Of a stretch of DNA of 64,000 bases, positions 8,730 to 18,327 are shown piece by piece (within the stretch, counting starts at the first letter, position 1; the number at the start of each line of letters is the position of its first letter). Origin of the DNA: an uncultured Aquimarina sp. (GTDB lineage Bacteria > Bacteroidota > Bacteroidia > Flavobacteriales > Flavobacteriaceae); NCBI GenBank assembly GCA_947495425.1, contig CANLYR010000005.1, forward strand, positions 62,001 through 126,000, written 5' to 3'. Below the pieces are notes generated by a model, which did no database searches, was not told the DNA's origin, and worked only from the letters and a program-made list of their open reading frames with translations. A program made the position numbers and the translations under genes.

Positions 8730-10217
8730 ATGAAACTATTGAGCTTACTAATTTTTGCTGCCGGATTTCAGTCTATTCTTTTCGGATTGTATTTACTTTT
8801 CTTCGGATTCAAAAAAAAGAAAGCAAACCTATACTTAGGTATATTTATGGTTCAAATTGGAGTGGATTTGGTATTCAGTTTTTTTCAATTAGAAAAAATA
8901 TTGTATGAATACAGAATCGTATTTTATATTCCTATTTATCTGGTGACCTTGCCGACAACAGCGATTAGTTTTTATTTTATCGAAATCATAAACCCAAAAG
9001 CTATCTCAACTAAAATCAGGTTTATGATCTGGTCTATCCCAATACTAGAATTTGTTTTAATGCTGACCATACTTTTTCAATATGTTATCTATGATGATGA
9101 TTTATGGTTAAACACCAAATTCTATTGGGTTAAATTTATCTATTTTGTAGGTGTTCAGGGTATTAATTTGATTCTTGGTTTTGTTATAATTTTCAGTACT
9201 TATTTTCTTTTGAAAAGGAAATCAGATTACTTTAAGAACAACAATCTTTGGTCAGGAGATGCTATAAAAAGTATACATTGGCTGCAACTTTTTTTAATAG
9301 GATATTTTATTTTTCATCTATCATGGTCTATTTTGGTCAGTTTTGATGTCATGAAGATTGGGGGATTTAATTTTTATGATAATGTAGTACCTTATGTATA
9401 TACTTTTGCAGCTTTGTTAACGTATTGGATTAGTTTTAAAAGTATTCAAATCCCTAAAATAGTGGCATCTCCATGGACTACTTTTGAAGCTCCTAATCAA
9501 CGTAAAACTATACTTGAAGCTATTCAGGAAAAAGAAAAACCAGTATTAATTACAAATGCAGACAGCATGATACTGTATGCAAATCAAAAACTTATGGATA
9601 CTGTTAAATACACTTTTAGAGAACTTGAAAACAATGTAGTCTCAACTATTGTGTATGATGAAGATGAAAATAACATCATCAATCTTAATTTATTAGCGTA
9701 CAAAAATAATTCAATGAAAAGTGAATTTATTATCAAAGAAAAAAACGGATCAGAGTATTTGTCTGAAGTTGAAGCGTTTATAACAAATAATAAACAAGGA
9801 GCTACGACTTCATTTATATTTTATTTTAGCAATTTCAAACTACTATCAACTCCTGAAAACACACTTTCGGAATATCAGAAATTACTACAAACAAAAATTG
9901 AAAAGCTACTTTTAGAACAAAAAATATACAAGGACCCTAATTTATCATTAGCATCTTTTTCTTCTTTATTGGATATTTCTACGCGCTATACCTCTATGAT
10001 CGTTAAAGCGTTATTTAATAAAAATTTTAGGGATTTGATAAATGAATCACGAGTTAAAGAGGTAAAAGAAATGCTAGAAAGCCCCGAGTATAAAAATTAT
10101 AGCTTGTTATCTATTGGTTTAGAAGCAGGTTTTAATTCAAAATCTGCTTTTCATTCTGTATTTAAAAAACATACAGGATTGACACCTCTAAAATATCAAT
10201 CTCAAAAAACTAGATAG
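8730..10217 (+). CDS. Membrane-bound AraC-family regulator (7TM sensor, PAS, HTH)
   Basis: 495 residues. About seven membrane helices in residues 1-240, then a PAS-like domain ~255-355 (PVLITNADSMILYANQKLMD), then an AraC HTH ~390-495 (NLSLASFSSLLDISTRYTSM; LLSIGLEAGFNSKSAFHSVF; GLTPLKY). Such 7TM-AraC proteins are common in Flavobacteriia and sense extracytoplasmic signals. It is divergent from the Xus-like operon and presumably controls it. Its last 8 bp overlap the 3' end of the convergent rpfF-like gene, an unusually tight junction that coincides with the edge of the putative inserted module. Confidence 0.85.
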   Translation: MKLLSLLIFAAGFQSILFGLYLLFFGFKKKKANLYLGIFMVQIGVDLVFSFFQLEKILYEYRIVFYIPIYLVTLPTTAISFYFIEIINPKAISTKIRFMIWSIPILEFVLMLTILFQYVIYDDDLWLNTKFYWVKFIYFVGVQGINLILGFVIIFSTYFLLKRKSDYFKNNNLWSGDAIKSIHWLQLFLIGYFIFHLSWSILVSFDVMKIGGFNFYDNVVPYVYTFAALLTYWISFKSIQIPKIVASPWTTFEAPNQRKTILEAIQEKEKPVLITNADSMILYANQKLMDTVKYTFRELENNVVSTIVYDEDENNIINLNLLAYKNNSMKSEFIIKEKNGSEYLSEVEAFITNNKQGATTSFIFYFSNFKLLSTPENTLSEYQKLLQTKIEKLLLEQKIYKDPNLSLASFSSLLDISTRYTSMIVKALFNKNFRDLINESRVKEVKEMLESPEYKNYSLLSIGLEAGFNSKSAFHSVFKKHTGLTPLKYQSQKTR

Positions 10218-11061
10218 TATTACTAGAGGATCTAGATAACACCAATTTCCCTTTTCGAGACTGGGCATGTACCAAAATTTCCATTTTTCTTAGATCGAAT
10301 TTACCGATTTTCATACAGGCTTCGACCCAAAGATCTGTAATTGCTAAGAGTTCTTTTTTTGATAACGGATGAATCATTTTTTTGCATTGCACATGATGGT
10401 ATTCAAAATTAAATTGCTCGCTTAATTTTTTAGTAAAACGATGCAATGCTTTCGTTCCTGAGTTTTTCTCAACTACGTGTTCGATAAGGCCCAGAGATTC
10501 TAAATACATAGTTTTATAAACTTTTCCACTTCTTATGATCATATCAGCATCTGCTGTGCTTACTTTTCGATATAACAAGCTATAAGCTCCCATCCCCGGA
10601 AATAAATTGAATTTATTCTCTGGTAAACCAAACTGTACGTTATCTTCTGCAACAATAAAATCATGTGCTAGTGCGCATTCAAATCCGCCACCGTATGCAT
10701 TGCCTTCTACCAGGGCAATCGTAAGTACAGGCAAGTCAAAAGAAGTGTACATCGCATAGATTGCTTCAACACATAAGTGAGCATAAATCTTTAGGTTTTC
10801 TACAGCGTTATTTTTAATATTTTCAATAAAAAATGGCAAATCTCCACCCATATTATAAACCCCCTGATGCTCTGAGGCAGACACAATAAACTTCAGAGGG
10901 CGATCAGGGTGCGAGAAATAGTCTTTTACCCAAAGTGAAAACTCCTGAAATTCCTGAAGACCTCGCAAACAAAAATTAGGCATTCCAGTATCTTTTATCT
11001 TCCATAACAAAAGTTCTTGCTCTTTAAAATAAGTCACAGATATGCATGTAAACTGTCTCAT
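10210..11061 (-). CDS. RpfF-like crotonase (DSF-synthase family enoyl-CoA hydratase)
   Basis: 283 residues, crotonase fold. It contains YNMGGDLPFF (oxyanion loop), GNAYGGGFECAL (Glu128) and FGLPENKFNLFPGMGAYS (Glu148). The two glutamates are 20 residues apart, like Glu141/Glu161 of Xanthomonas RpfF, and the surrounding words plus the LR-M-LV-AQSRK-type C-terminus also match. RpfF dehydrates 3-hydroxyacyl-ACP and releases a cis-2-unsaturated fatty acid signal. Here the gene is the last of the siderophore operon, 4 bp after the membrane acyltransferase gene. It may make a signal or an enoyl chain for the siderophore; both are inference. A decayed relative lies at 1406-1494. Confidence 0.8.
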   Translation of the reverse strand: MRQFTCISVTYFKEQELLLWKIKDTGMPNFCLRGLQEFQEFSLWVKDYFSHPDRPLKFIVSASEHQGVYNMGGDLPFFIENIKNNAVENLKIYAHLCVEAIYAMYTSFDLPVLTIALVEGNAYGGGFECALAHDFIVAEDNVQFGLPENKFNLFPGMGAYSLLYRKVSTADADMIIRSGKVYKTMYLESLGLIEHVVEKNSGTKALHRFTKKLSEQFNFEYHHVQCKKMIHPLSKKELLAITDLWVEACMKIGKFDLRKMEILVHAQSRKGKLVLSRSSSNTI

Positions 11062-11065
11062 TGGA

Positions 11066-12184
11066 TTATGTTTTGTGTATAACCATTGATTTTTTGGTCA
11101 CAGTTGTTTGTTTTTTAGTTTTCTTAGAAAATAATATCCTATCCAATCCTAGTTTTTGGATGCCTAATGTTAGCAACATATATAAAGGAATTAAAAATAA
11201 AACAGTTCCTACGCCAAATTGCTGATAGCCCAAGAATCCCATTCCCCAACAAATAATAACCCATTGGATAACGTATATCGTCGTGACTCTTTTACTACAG
11301 TAATACAAGAATGTAAACACTCTATTTTCTTTGATTCGAGTCACCAGAAGGTGTGCAAACCATAATAATACTAAATTGAACCCTGCCAAATATATCGTTC
11401 CGCCAGGTCCCAAATGAAAATAATCTCCAAAATGGTACTCAAAATTAGAATAACATAGCCCTCCACCTATGATCATTAAGGCTATACCGGCAATGAGCAT
11501 TCTACCAAATAAATACGCATCGCTTCTATTCCTCTCCTTATACCACATCCCAAAGAACATGCCTATAAGAATAAAAGAAAACCAAGGAAATACAGCAAAA
11601 TATACATTCCACTCTGCTCCCCACATGAGATCCAGTATATAATCTATACCTACCACTCCTAATCGGAAACCGTGTATCGCCTTGGTCATTACAGCTATCA
11701 TTAATGCTAGCACTAAAGGCACATATTTATTTTTTGAAAATTTGTTGATGATCCCCATAAACAGTAATGAGACCCCAGCTAATTGTAGAATATCACCTGT
11801 ACCTAGCATGTAGATCATATTATCCAAAGTAACCGGAGTTGTCCAGCCATATGCTGCTATAAAATTATCAAGTACAGTGCCAATTAATACCGGAAGTACA
11901 AACTTGAGAAAATTCATCAAATATCCAATTCCCAGAATATAAAAGGCACGCTTGATGGACAATAAAACGCTCTGATTTCGGGATAAAGTAAACGATACGC
12001 CCATAGCAATCAAAAACATCGGAGTTCCTTTTCCTATAAAATGTATTACAGAACCCAACCAGGTTTCGGATTGAGTATGCAGATCTCCATAAATCCAAAG
12101 GGTATGAACGATAATAACCATCAGTACACTTACGCCTCTGGCAAGGTCTATGGCTAAAATTCTGTTGGGTTTTATCTTTGACAT
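11066..12184 (-). CDS. Multi-pass membrane acyltransferase (DUF1624/HGSNAT-like)
   Basis: 372 residues with about ten membrane helices. The N-terminus (RILAIDLARGVSVLMVIIVH) carries the D-x-x-R-G...H signature of heparan-alpha-glucosaminide N-acetyltransferase-like and acyltransferase-3-like proteins; a short basic tail is cytoplasmic. These enzymes move acyl groups onto amino or hydroxyl acceptors at the membrane. Within the siderophore operon (37 bp after an NIS gene, 4 bp before the rpfF-like gene) it may acylate the siderophore or a precursor, or simply act on an envelope glycan. Substrate unknown. Confidence 0.7.
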   Translation of the reverse strand: MSKIKPNRILAIDLARGVSVLMVIIVHTLWIYGDLHTQSETWLGSVIHFIGKGTPMFLIAMGVSFTLSRNQSVLLSIKRAFYILGIGYLMNFLKFVLPVLIGTVLDNFIAAYGWTTPVTLDNMIYMLGTGDILQLAGVSLLFMGIINKFSKNKYVPLVLALMIAVMTKAIHGFRLGVVGIDYILDLMWGAEWNVYFAVFPWFSFILIGMFFGMWYKERNRSDAYLFGRMLIAGIALMIIGGGLCYSNFEYHFGDYFHLGPGGTIYLAGFNLVLLWFAHLLVTRIKENRVFTFLYYCSKRVTTIYVIQWVIICWGMGFLGYQQFGVGTVLFLIPLYMLLTLGIQKLGLDRILFSKKTKKQTTVTKKSMVIHKT

Positions 12185-12221
12185 ATTACTATTAGTTTAA
12201 AAAAATTTAAATTTGTTATAC

Positions 12222-14672
12222 TTACTTATTTTCAACAAGCTCAGAGGCATCCTGATTTACGGTACTATTTTTATACTTTGCTATAGGGTTTTGTAACGTT
12301 CCTTTTAAAATCAAACTCTCAATTGGATCCGAGAGATTCAACATTTGCTTTGTATTTCTCAGTTGCAAACGATTGAGGCAACACCGATCGAATTCGGGTA
12401 TAAAAAGATCATATCGCTCAAATTTTGATTGTAATTCGGGATGTTGATTTTGGTAGCTATTAATGTTCTCTGCCACGTGTTTCCAAAAATACTCTTCTGA
12501 ATACCCAAGATGTTTTTCTAAAATTGAACTTATATATCTAAAAAAGCAATCAAAGACATCAGTAAAAATTGATAATACCTTCATGGTATCAGAAGTTTCG
12601 GTATAGAGTCGTTTTACTTCTTCGGGCAGATCGTGTTTCTGATCAAAAACTATAACTTCTTCTGTAATATCTTTCATCAATATCTTTATGGGAGCATGCT
12701 CTTGTATAACCATAATGATATTCTCGCCGTGAGGCATAAATACCAGGTCATGGCTATAAAAACAATGTAGTATCGGGCTTAGATAGGCATTTAGATATTT
12801 TTTTAACCACAGTGTCGTATCACAAGAAGAGGCTTTGATCAATTCGGCTAACAAAGAAGTTCCCTCTTTATCTACATGTAGGAATGCTGCCATGGTCATT
12901 AACTGCTGATTTTTATTGATTTTAGCATGAGGACTTTCTCTCCATAAAGCAGACAACATTTTATTATGCGCATTGGTTTTTCCTAACACTTCATAGTATG
13001 TATTTTGGTAGCCCACAGTCGCAACCTCACCCAGCATGGTAAACCCCGTTTTTTTTAGGTATTGATCATTAGCCAACAAATCTGTAATCCAGGTAGTAAT
13101 GTGAGGCGTACTTTGCATATACTGTGGAGAAAGCCCACGCATAAATCCCATATTGAGTATTGATAATGCCGTTTTGATATACATTTTACTGGGGTTACTG
13201 CTATTATACAACGTACGAATAGATTGCTGTGCTGCATATTGATCATCGCTTTCGCCCAGAAATACCAAATCACAATTTGCAATATCGGCCGCAAAGACTT
13301 GAAGGATTTTATTATTCCACTGCCATGGATGTACTGGTATGAATACATAGGCATCACTATCTAATCCTTGGGATAGCAATACCGAGTTGAACTTTGCAAT
13401 GGTATTCACTCCAAGTTCTTTATGCATTAAGGTTTTATAATCTAATTTTTTTATAGCCGTATAGGTCGCTTTACGTTTATGCCCTGCCAACCAATATATT
13501 TTGAAAGGTTGACTGGTTTCTGGAGCATATTGTATATATTCCTCTGCATCAAAACCTATTCGCCCGTTATTCGCTACAAAACAGGGGTGACCTTCGGTCA
13601 TGGCATGTTCAATGACCTGAAAAGATGCATTTACTAATCCACGAGCAGAAAATTTTTGATTTGAATACTTGTAGGCAGCGCTTGATAATGTGCTTGAAAT
13701 TTCTTCGAGGTACACCGGAAGCAAATCTTCAGGAATTCTTAATGCATGCCTGAACTCTAAGATGAATTTTAAAGCATCAATCTGCTCAAGAGTATCATTA
13801 TTCCTTTTTACTATCGTATTTTCATCTACATCCCAATGATCCAATGCTTGCTTTTTGGCAGAAAACTCATACGTGATTCCTGGTACATCAGAAACCAAAA
13901 GGTAAGTGATAAGGCCTTCTACATTCTTAATTGGTTTGGGTGTAAAAATTAATTCGTGGGTAAATTCACTAATGGCTTTTCTTACTAAAGATAAATTGGC
14001 TATTTCCCAAGCTTGGGGAGTAAGGTGAGCCATGGTAGATTCAGGAGGTTTGGATATAGTTAAGTTAATCATTGGTTTTAATTTTTGTAAGCGTTTTTGC
14101 GCATTGTAATAGTCTTTTCGTTCACAAAAAGCCAGTGCTGCTCTTTTTTCAGGCAAATCAATCTCTTTTTGGTACTGAAAACCAGCTTTTTTATTGAGTG
14201 TATGAATTTTTTGATTTCGTATATCGGGTTCAACCACGACTCTATTTATATTCGGTTGTTCAAAAAAATAGTCCAGCACAGTACTAAATATATTCCAAGT
14301 GAAACCATGTATTTTTTGCTCTGGCGGGGCAATCAAAATATGCATCCCATAATCGGTATCTCTTGCTTCATAATATGTTGAAATCCGATCTTCTACTGCT
14401 TTATATTTTTCCATCAAAAAAATAGGTTGATCTTTGTATGTGCCGATAAACACATCATATCCCCCTCTGGAAACTAATTTTGTATATTCAGACCGTACAT
14501 CATCTATTGATTTATCCATCATCCCCCAATAGGTAGCATACGATTGTGTCACCCAACTGTGGATAACTTCTATATCCTTATCAAGATCCAAATGATGCAT
14601 AAGAATCTTCCCAAAACCTTTTATGGTTCTTGAAAATATAAAGTTGGATAATGTGCTGTTTTCTTTCATCAT
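12222..14672 (-). CDS. GNAT acyltransferase-NIS synthetase fusion (BibC-like), copy 2
   Basis: 816 residues. Residues ~20-200 form an AlcB/IucB-type GNAT acyltransferase (INRVVVEPDIRNQKIHTLNK, then KAGFQY) expected to acylate an N-hydroxy-diamine. Residues ~210-800 form an IucA/IucC synthetase with the type C ATP-site motif TEGHPCFVANNGRIGF, HPWQW, QQSIRTLYNSSNP and KTALSILNMGFMRGL. The same two-domain order is described for BibC of bisucaberin biosynthesis. It lies 11 bp downstream of its paralogue. Two ATGs at 14672 and 14669 are possible starts. All visible core motifs are intact, so both copies are probably active. Confidence 0.88.
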   Translation of the reverse strand: MMKENSTLSNFIFSRTIKGFGKILMHHLDLDKDIEVIHSWVTQSYATYWGMMDKSIDDVRSEYTKLVSRGGYDVFIGTYKDQPIFLMEKYKAVEDRISTYYEARDTDYGMHILIAPPEQKIHGFTWNIFSTVLDYFFEQPNINRVVVEPDIRNQKIHTLNKKAGFQYQKEIDLPEKRAALAFCERKDYYNAQKRLQKLKPMINLTISKPPESTMAHLTPQAWEIANLSLVRKAISEFTHELIFTPKPIKNVEGLITYLLVSDVPGITYEFSAKKQALDHWDVDENTIVKRNNDTLEQIDALKFILEFRHALRIPEDLLPVYLEEISSTLSSAAYKYSNQKFSARGLVNASFQVIEHAMTEGHPCFVANNGRIGFDAEEYIQYAPETSQPFKIYWLAGHKRKATYTAIKKLDYKTLMHKELGVNTIAKFNSVLLSQGLDSDAYVFIPVHPWQWNNKILQVFAADIANCDLVFLGESDDQYAAQQSIRTLYNSSNPSKMYIKTALSILNMGFMRGLSPQYMQSTPHITTWITDLLANDQYLKKTGFTMLGEVATVGYQNTYYEVLGKTNAHNKMLSALWRESPHAKINKNQQLMTMAAFLHVDKEGTSLLAELIKASSCDTTLWLKKYLNAYLSPILHCFYSHDLVFMPHGENIIMVIQEHAPIKILMKDITEEVIVFDQKHDLPEEVKRLYTETSDTMKVLSIFTDVFDCFFRYISSILEKHLGYSEEYFWKHVAENINSYQNQHPELQSKFERYDLFIPEFDRCCLNRLQLRNTKQMLNLSDPIESLILKGTLQNPIAKYKNSTVNQDASELVENK

Positions 14673-14683
14673 AATTTAAATAC

Positions 14684-17131
14684 TCAAGAAACTGCTTCGA
14701 TACTATCTTTTCGATATGCGGCGATTGGATTTTCTAATGTCCCTGCAAATTGAAGTAAGGCAACAGGATCATCCAGATCAATCATTTGTTTATGATTATT
14801 GAGCTGAAGTCTATTCAGGCATGACAGATGAAAATTTGGAGCAAATAAGTCATATTGCTTAAATTTTGCTTCTTTCTCTGGGTAACGTTCCTGATATTCA
14901 TGGATAGTTGAAGCCACCGATTTCCAAAAGCGAGCTTCTTCAACACCAGCATGTTCTTCTAAAATATGCGCCATAAATCTGAAGAAGCCGTCAAATATAT
15001 CGGTGAATATCGATAGTAGTTTCACATCTTCCGGCACTGGGGCATACATTCGTTTCAGGTGATCGGGAAGCTCCATTTCTTGGTTAAGGATACAAGCTTC
15101 TTCGGTAATATCTTTCAGTAACGCCTTTACCGGGATATGATCTTCTAACACCATAATTAGGTTTTCGCCGTGCGGCATAAATACCAGATCAAAATGATAG
15201 AAACAGTGCAATAATGGACTCAGATACGCTTTTAGATATTTTTGAAGCCAATTTTCTAGGGGTAACCCTGATTTTGTTATGATTTTTGGCAGTAATGCTT
15301 CTCCGTGATGATCAACGTGTAAAAATGCAGCCATGGTCATGGCCTGTTGCCCTTCTTCTATTGCAGACATCGGGCTTTCTCTCCACAAAGAGGCCAACAT
15401 TTTATTATAATCATTATGGTCGCCAAATTCTTCAAAATATGGATTTACATAGCTTACAGAGGCGATCTCACCCAACATTTTGAATCCAGTTTCTTGTATA
15501 AATGGGTCGGTATACAACAAATCTTCTAACCAAACTGCCATTTTTGGTGCAGTACCTAAATAGTATAATGGCAAACCACGCATAAAGCCCATATTCAAAA
15601 TAGACAATGCCGTTTTGGTATACAGCTTATGCGGATTTGTACTATTGAATAAGGTGCGAACGGATTGCTGAGCAAGATATTGATCCGGACTGTACCCAAG
15701 GCAAATTAAGTTCCCAATAGCAATTTCTGGAGAGAAGATATTGGCTAACTTATTAAACCATTGCCAGGGATGCATTGGGATAAAGAAATAATCATCTGGA
15801 TCAAATCCTCTATTTTTTATGGTTTCATGAAATGATGTAATGGTATCTTTATCTAATTCTTGTTGCAGGAGTTTATCATACGGCAAATCTTCGGTAGCAG
15901 CATACACAGCTCTACTTTTATGTCCTGCTAACCAGAGTAGCGAAAATGAGTTTCCTGCTTCGGGAGCATATGCTCTATAGTCACTACTATCAAAACCGAT
16001 ACGACCATTATTGGCTACAAAACCCGGATGTCCCTCGGTCATCGACTGTTCTATGGTCTGAAAATCTGTATCGACCAGTGCTGAAGCTGTTGGATTTCCT
16101 TTTAGGAATTTAAAAGCACTACCGTAGAGTGTGCTGATAATTTCTTCTAGATATACCGGCATCTGACTGTCATCTATGCCTAGTTGTTTTCTGAATTCTT
16201 TGATAAATAAAATCGCATCCAAAGGTTTTTGTTGGTTTTCATCATACTTTTTGATCGAGTCGGTTTCAATCCAAAAGTGATTCATGGCCAAGTGTTTTGC
16301 TTTGAATTGATATTGTATAGCCGCACAATCTGTCTGTACTACATACATGTTCCAGCCATGATCCAACTGTTGTAAAATTTTAGGCTGGATAAGAAGTTCA
16401 TGGCTAAATTCGCAAAGTGCTTTTTTGATAAGTAAGACATTCGACTTAGCCCATATTTCGGGTTGTAGATGGCTCACAGATTGTTGCGGTGATACGGCAT
16501 TGTCCAAAGTATTCATAGCGCTTCTTTTATTGATTTGTGATTTTGTTTGTAGTTGTTGATAACGCTCTCTGGTTAAGAAAGCTAATTGTGCCGTTTTTTG
16601 AGGGAGCTCTACTATTTTATCTAATTGAAATCCAATACGCTGGCACAGCGCAAACATTTTTTTATTTCTAATATCCGGTTCTACTAAAATTCGATTGATT
16701 GCTGCATCCTGAAATACAAAATCCATAATTGTATGAAACAAATACCATGTAAAATTTGGAATTTTAATCGTTGGCGGAGCCACAATAATATGAATCCCGA
16801 AATCATCAGGTTTAGCAGGATATAGATTGCCAATGATGTCTTGTTGTGGTTGATATCGTTCTACTACAAAAACCGGTTGCTCCTGATATGTACCTACAAA
16901 AGCATCATAATGATCGGGCTGTAGTAATATTGTATATTCTTGTGCTACTTGCTGCACTGTATAGCCTTGCATTCCCCAAAAAACTGCATACTCCTTGTTT
17001 ACCCATTGCTGTAATACTACACTATCTCTTGACACTTCGAATGGACGTATTTTAACCTCCCCAAAGTCTCGAAAAGATGTAGCAAATACATAAGGACTAT
17101 CCTCTTGGCTATTTTTATTTGGTATATGCAT
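14684..17131 (-). CDS. GNAT acyltransferase-NIS synthetase fusion (BibC-like), copy 1
   Basis: 815 residues with the same architecture as the next gene: GNAT domain ~20-205 (INRILVEPDIRNKKMFALCQ, then RIGF) and type C NIS synthetase ~220-805 (TEGHPGFVANNGRIGF, FIPMHPWQWFNKL, QQSVRTLFNSTNP, KTALSILNMGFMRGL). Type C NIS enzymes (AlcC, DesD, PubC, BibC) join succinylated or citrylated hydroxamate units and can close macrocycles. The gene follows the MFS exporter gene by 11 bp. Tandem copies suggest division of labour between oligomer formation and cyclisation, or between two products. Confidence 0.88.
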   Translation of the reverse strand: MHIPNKNSQEDSPYVFATSFRDFGEVKIRPFEVSRDSVVLQQWVNKEYAVFWGMQGYTVQQVAQEYTILLQPDHYDAFVGTYQEQPVFVVERYQPQQDIIGNLYPAKPDDFGIHIIVAPPTIKIPNFTWYLFHTIMDFVFQDAAINRILVEPDIRNKKMFALCQRIGFQLDKIVELPQKTAQLAFLTRERYQQLQTKSQINKRSAMNTLDNAVSPQQSVSHLQPEIWAKSNVLLIKKALCEFSHELLIQPKILQQLDHGWNMYVVQTDCAAIQYQFKAKHLAMNHFWIETDSIKKYDENQQKPLDAILFIKEFRKQLGIDDSQMPVYLEEIISTLYGSAFKFLKGNPTASALVDTDFQTIEQSMTEGHPGFVANNGRIGFDSSDYRAYAPEAGNSFSLLWLAGHKSRAVYAATEDLPYDKLLQQELDKDTITSFHETIKNRGFDPDDYFFIPMHPWQWFNKLANIFSPEIAIGNLICLGYSPDQYLAQQSVRTLFNSTNPHKLYTKTALSILNMGFMRGLPLYYLGTAPKMAVWLEDLLYTDPFIQETGFKMLGEIASVSYVNPYFEEFGDHNDYNKMLASLWRESPMSAIEEGQQAMTMAAFLHVDHHGEALLPKIITKSGLPLENWLQKYLKAYLSPLLHCFYHFDLVFMPHGENLIMVLEDHIPVKALLKDITEEACILNQEMELPDHLKRMYAPVPEDVKLLSIFTDIFDGFFRFMAHILEEHAGVEEARFWKSVASTIHEYQERYPEKEAKFKQYDLFAPNFHLSCLNRLQLNNHKQMIDLDDPVALLQFAGTLENPIAAYRKDSIEAVS

Positions 17132-17142
17132 CGAGATCTCCC

Positions 17143-18327
17143 TTAGGTTTTTATCAATTTTTTTGAAACTGTCTTTATGCTTTCTGCTCTAAAAATGAAA
17201 TAATACAATAGCAACGTCACTAAAAATCCGCCCAGAGCGACCATAAATGGAATTTGTAACCCTTGATTTTCTACTAAGATTCCTACAGAGAATGAAGACA
17301 ACAGTACTCCCAGGTTTTGGAAAAAATGAACCTTGCTATAGTCTACAGCATAGGATGACGGAGTACTGAGTTCAAAAAGCAAAATATCGAATCGAACGAC
17401 TCCCTGAAAAATTGCCCATCCATAAATAACTCTTCCGATGATTACTACCGTTTCTGAAGGAATCCCTTGTAACAATAATCCAACAGTTCCCAAAAATAAG
17501 GCGGAAACAATGCCTTGGAATCTGCTGTTTTTGGATTTCCTTTTTGAGTTGATCCATAAGGCTACCAACGCAACAAATCCGGGAATGGCATATATCGTTC
17601 CCGAAATAAGTTTTGAATCAAAGACAGAGATCTGTTCCCAGTATGAAGCAAAAAAAGGACGAATCAAAAAGTCACTGAAGTATAGAATCATAGTGACCAA
17701 TCCTATTTTGAGGATGAAACCTTTCGGAATCATTTTTTGATGAAGTGTCGAGTCTGCTATACTTTCTTCACTTTTCGAAGTATCATATTTCTTACTTTTT
17801 AGCAAATACATACTCATCCCCATTTGAATAAAATCACCAAGCGCCATGATCAAAAAGATATAACTGGCGTCGATTAAATCAACTGTTAATCCGCCAATAA
17901 CAGCACCCAAAACTCCACCTAAATGCACTACTACGGACAATAACCCTATAGTACCTGGGTGTTCTGTTTTAGTAATAATTTTAAGAATATATGGGTAGAC
18001 CAGTAAATAGCTTCCTTTGAATAAAATCATAACTAAAGAAATAATCCAAAAATCGATGTACGACGTAGTCCAATAACATAAGAGTGCAAGAATCCCTGCT
18101 ATACATTGGGTGTATACTAAAATATTGAGCTCGGTAACCTTTTTAGAAACATAAGCCCAAAACGGAAAAGCAATCATGACCATAAAACAGATGGCAGCAA
18201 AATAATATCCAACATATTCTGGATTTGTAACCCCAAAGCGTGCCTCGAAAAATTGAGGGTAAAATGGATGTAATAAGTAATCACTTACTACAGCTACCAA
18301 AGTCATTATGATTAAGGAGTTCTTCAT
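17143..18327 (-). CDS. MFS transporter, probable siderophore exporter
   Basis: 394 residues, about twelve membrane helices, with a basic cytoplasmic loop in the middle (LLKSKKYDTSKSEESIADST) and INSKRKSKNSR between later helices. The fold and length fit the major facilitator superfamily. The start overlaps the monooxygenase stop (ATGA, 18324-18327), so translation is coupled. MFS exporters are the standard efflux route for NIS siderophores, and its position inside the operon supports export of the product across the inner membrane. Confidence 0.85.
   Translation of the reverse strand: MKNSLIIMTLVAVVSDYLLHPFYPQFFEARFGVTNPEYVGYYFAAICFMVMIAFPFWAYVSKKVTELNILVYTQCIAGILALLCYWTTSYIDFWIISLVMILFKGSYLLVYPYILKIITKTEHPGTIGLLSVVVHLGGVLGAVIGGLTVDLIDASYIFLIMALGDFIQMGMSMYLLKSKKYDTSKSEESIADSTLHQKMIPKGFILKIGLVTMILYFSDFLIRPFFASYWEQISVFDSKLISGTIYAIPGFVALVALWINSKRKSKNSRFQGIVSALFLGTVGLLLQGIPSETVVIIGRVIYGWAIFQGVVRFDILLFELSTPSSYAVDYSKVHFFQNLGVLLSSFSVGILVENQGLQIPFMVALGGFLVTLLLYYFIFRAESIKTVSKKLIKT

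Noticed and set aside
1495-10217. Classic integrative element with att repeats
   Set aside because: The flanking gene-end copies are only about 70 percent identical and no integrase lies inside, so site-specific integration is not supported.
13055-13357. Open frame of 100 codons on the minus strand inside the NIS gene
   Set aside because: Out-of-frame shadow of the strongly supported synthetase; no leader or protein-like composition.
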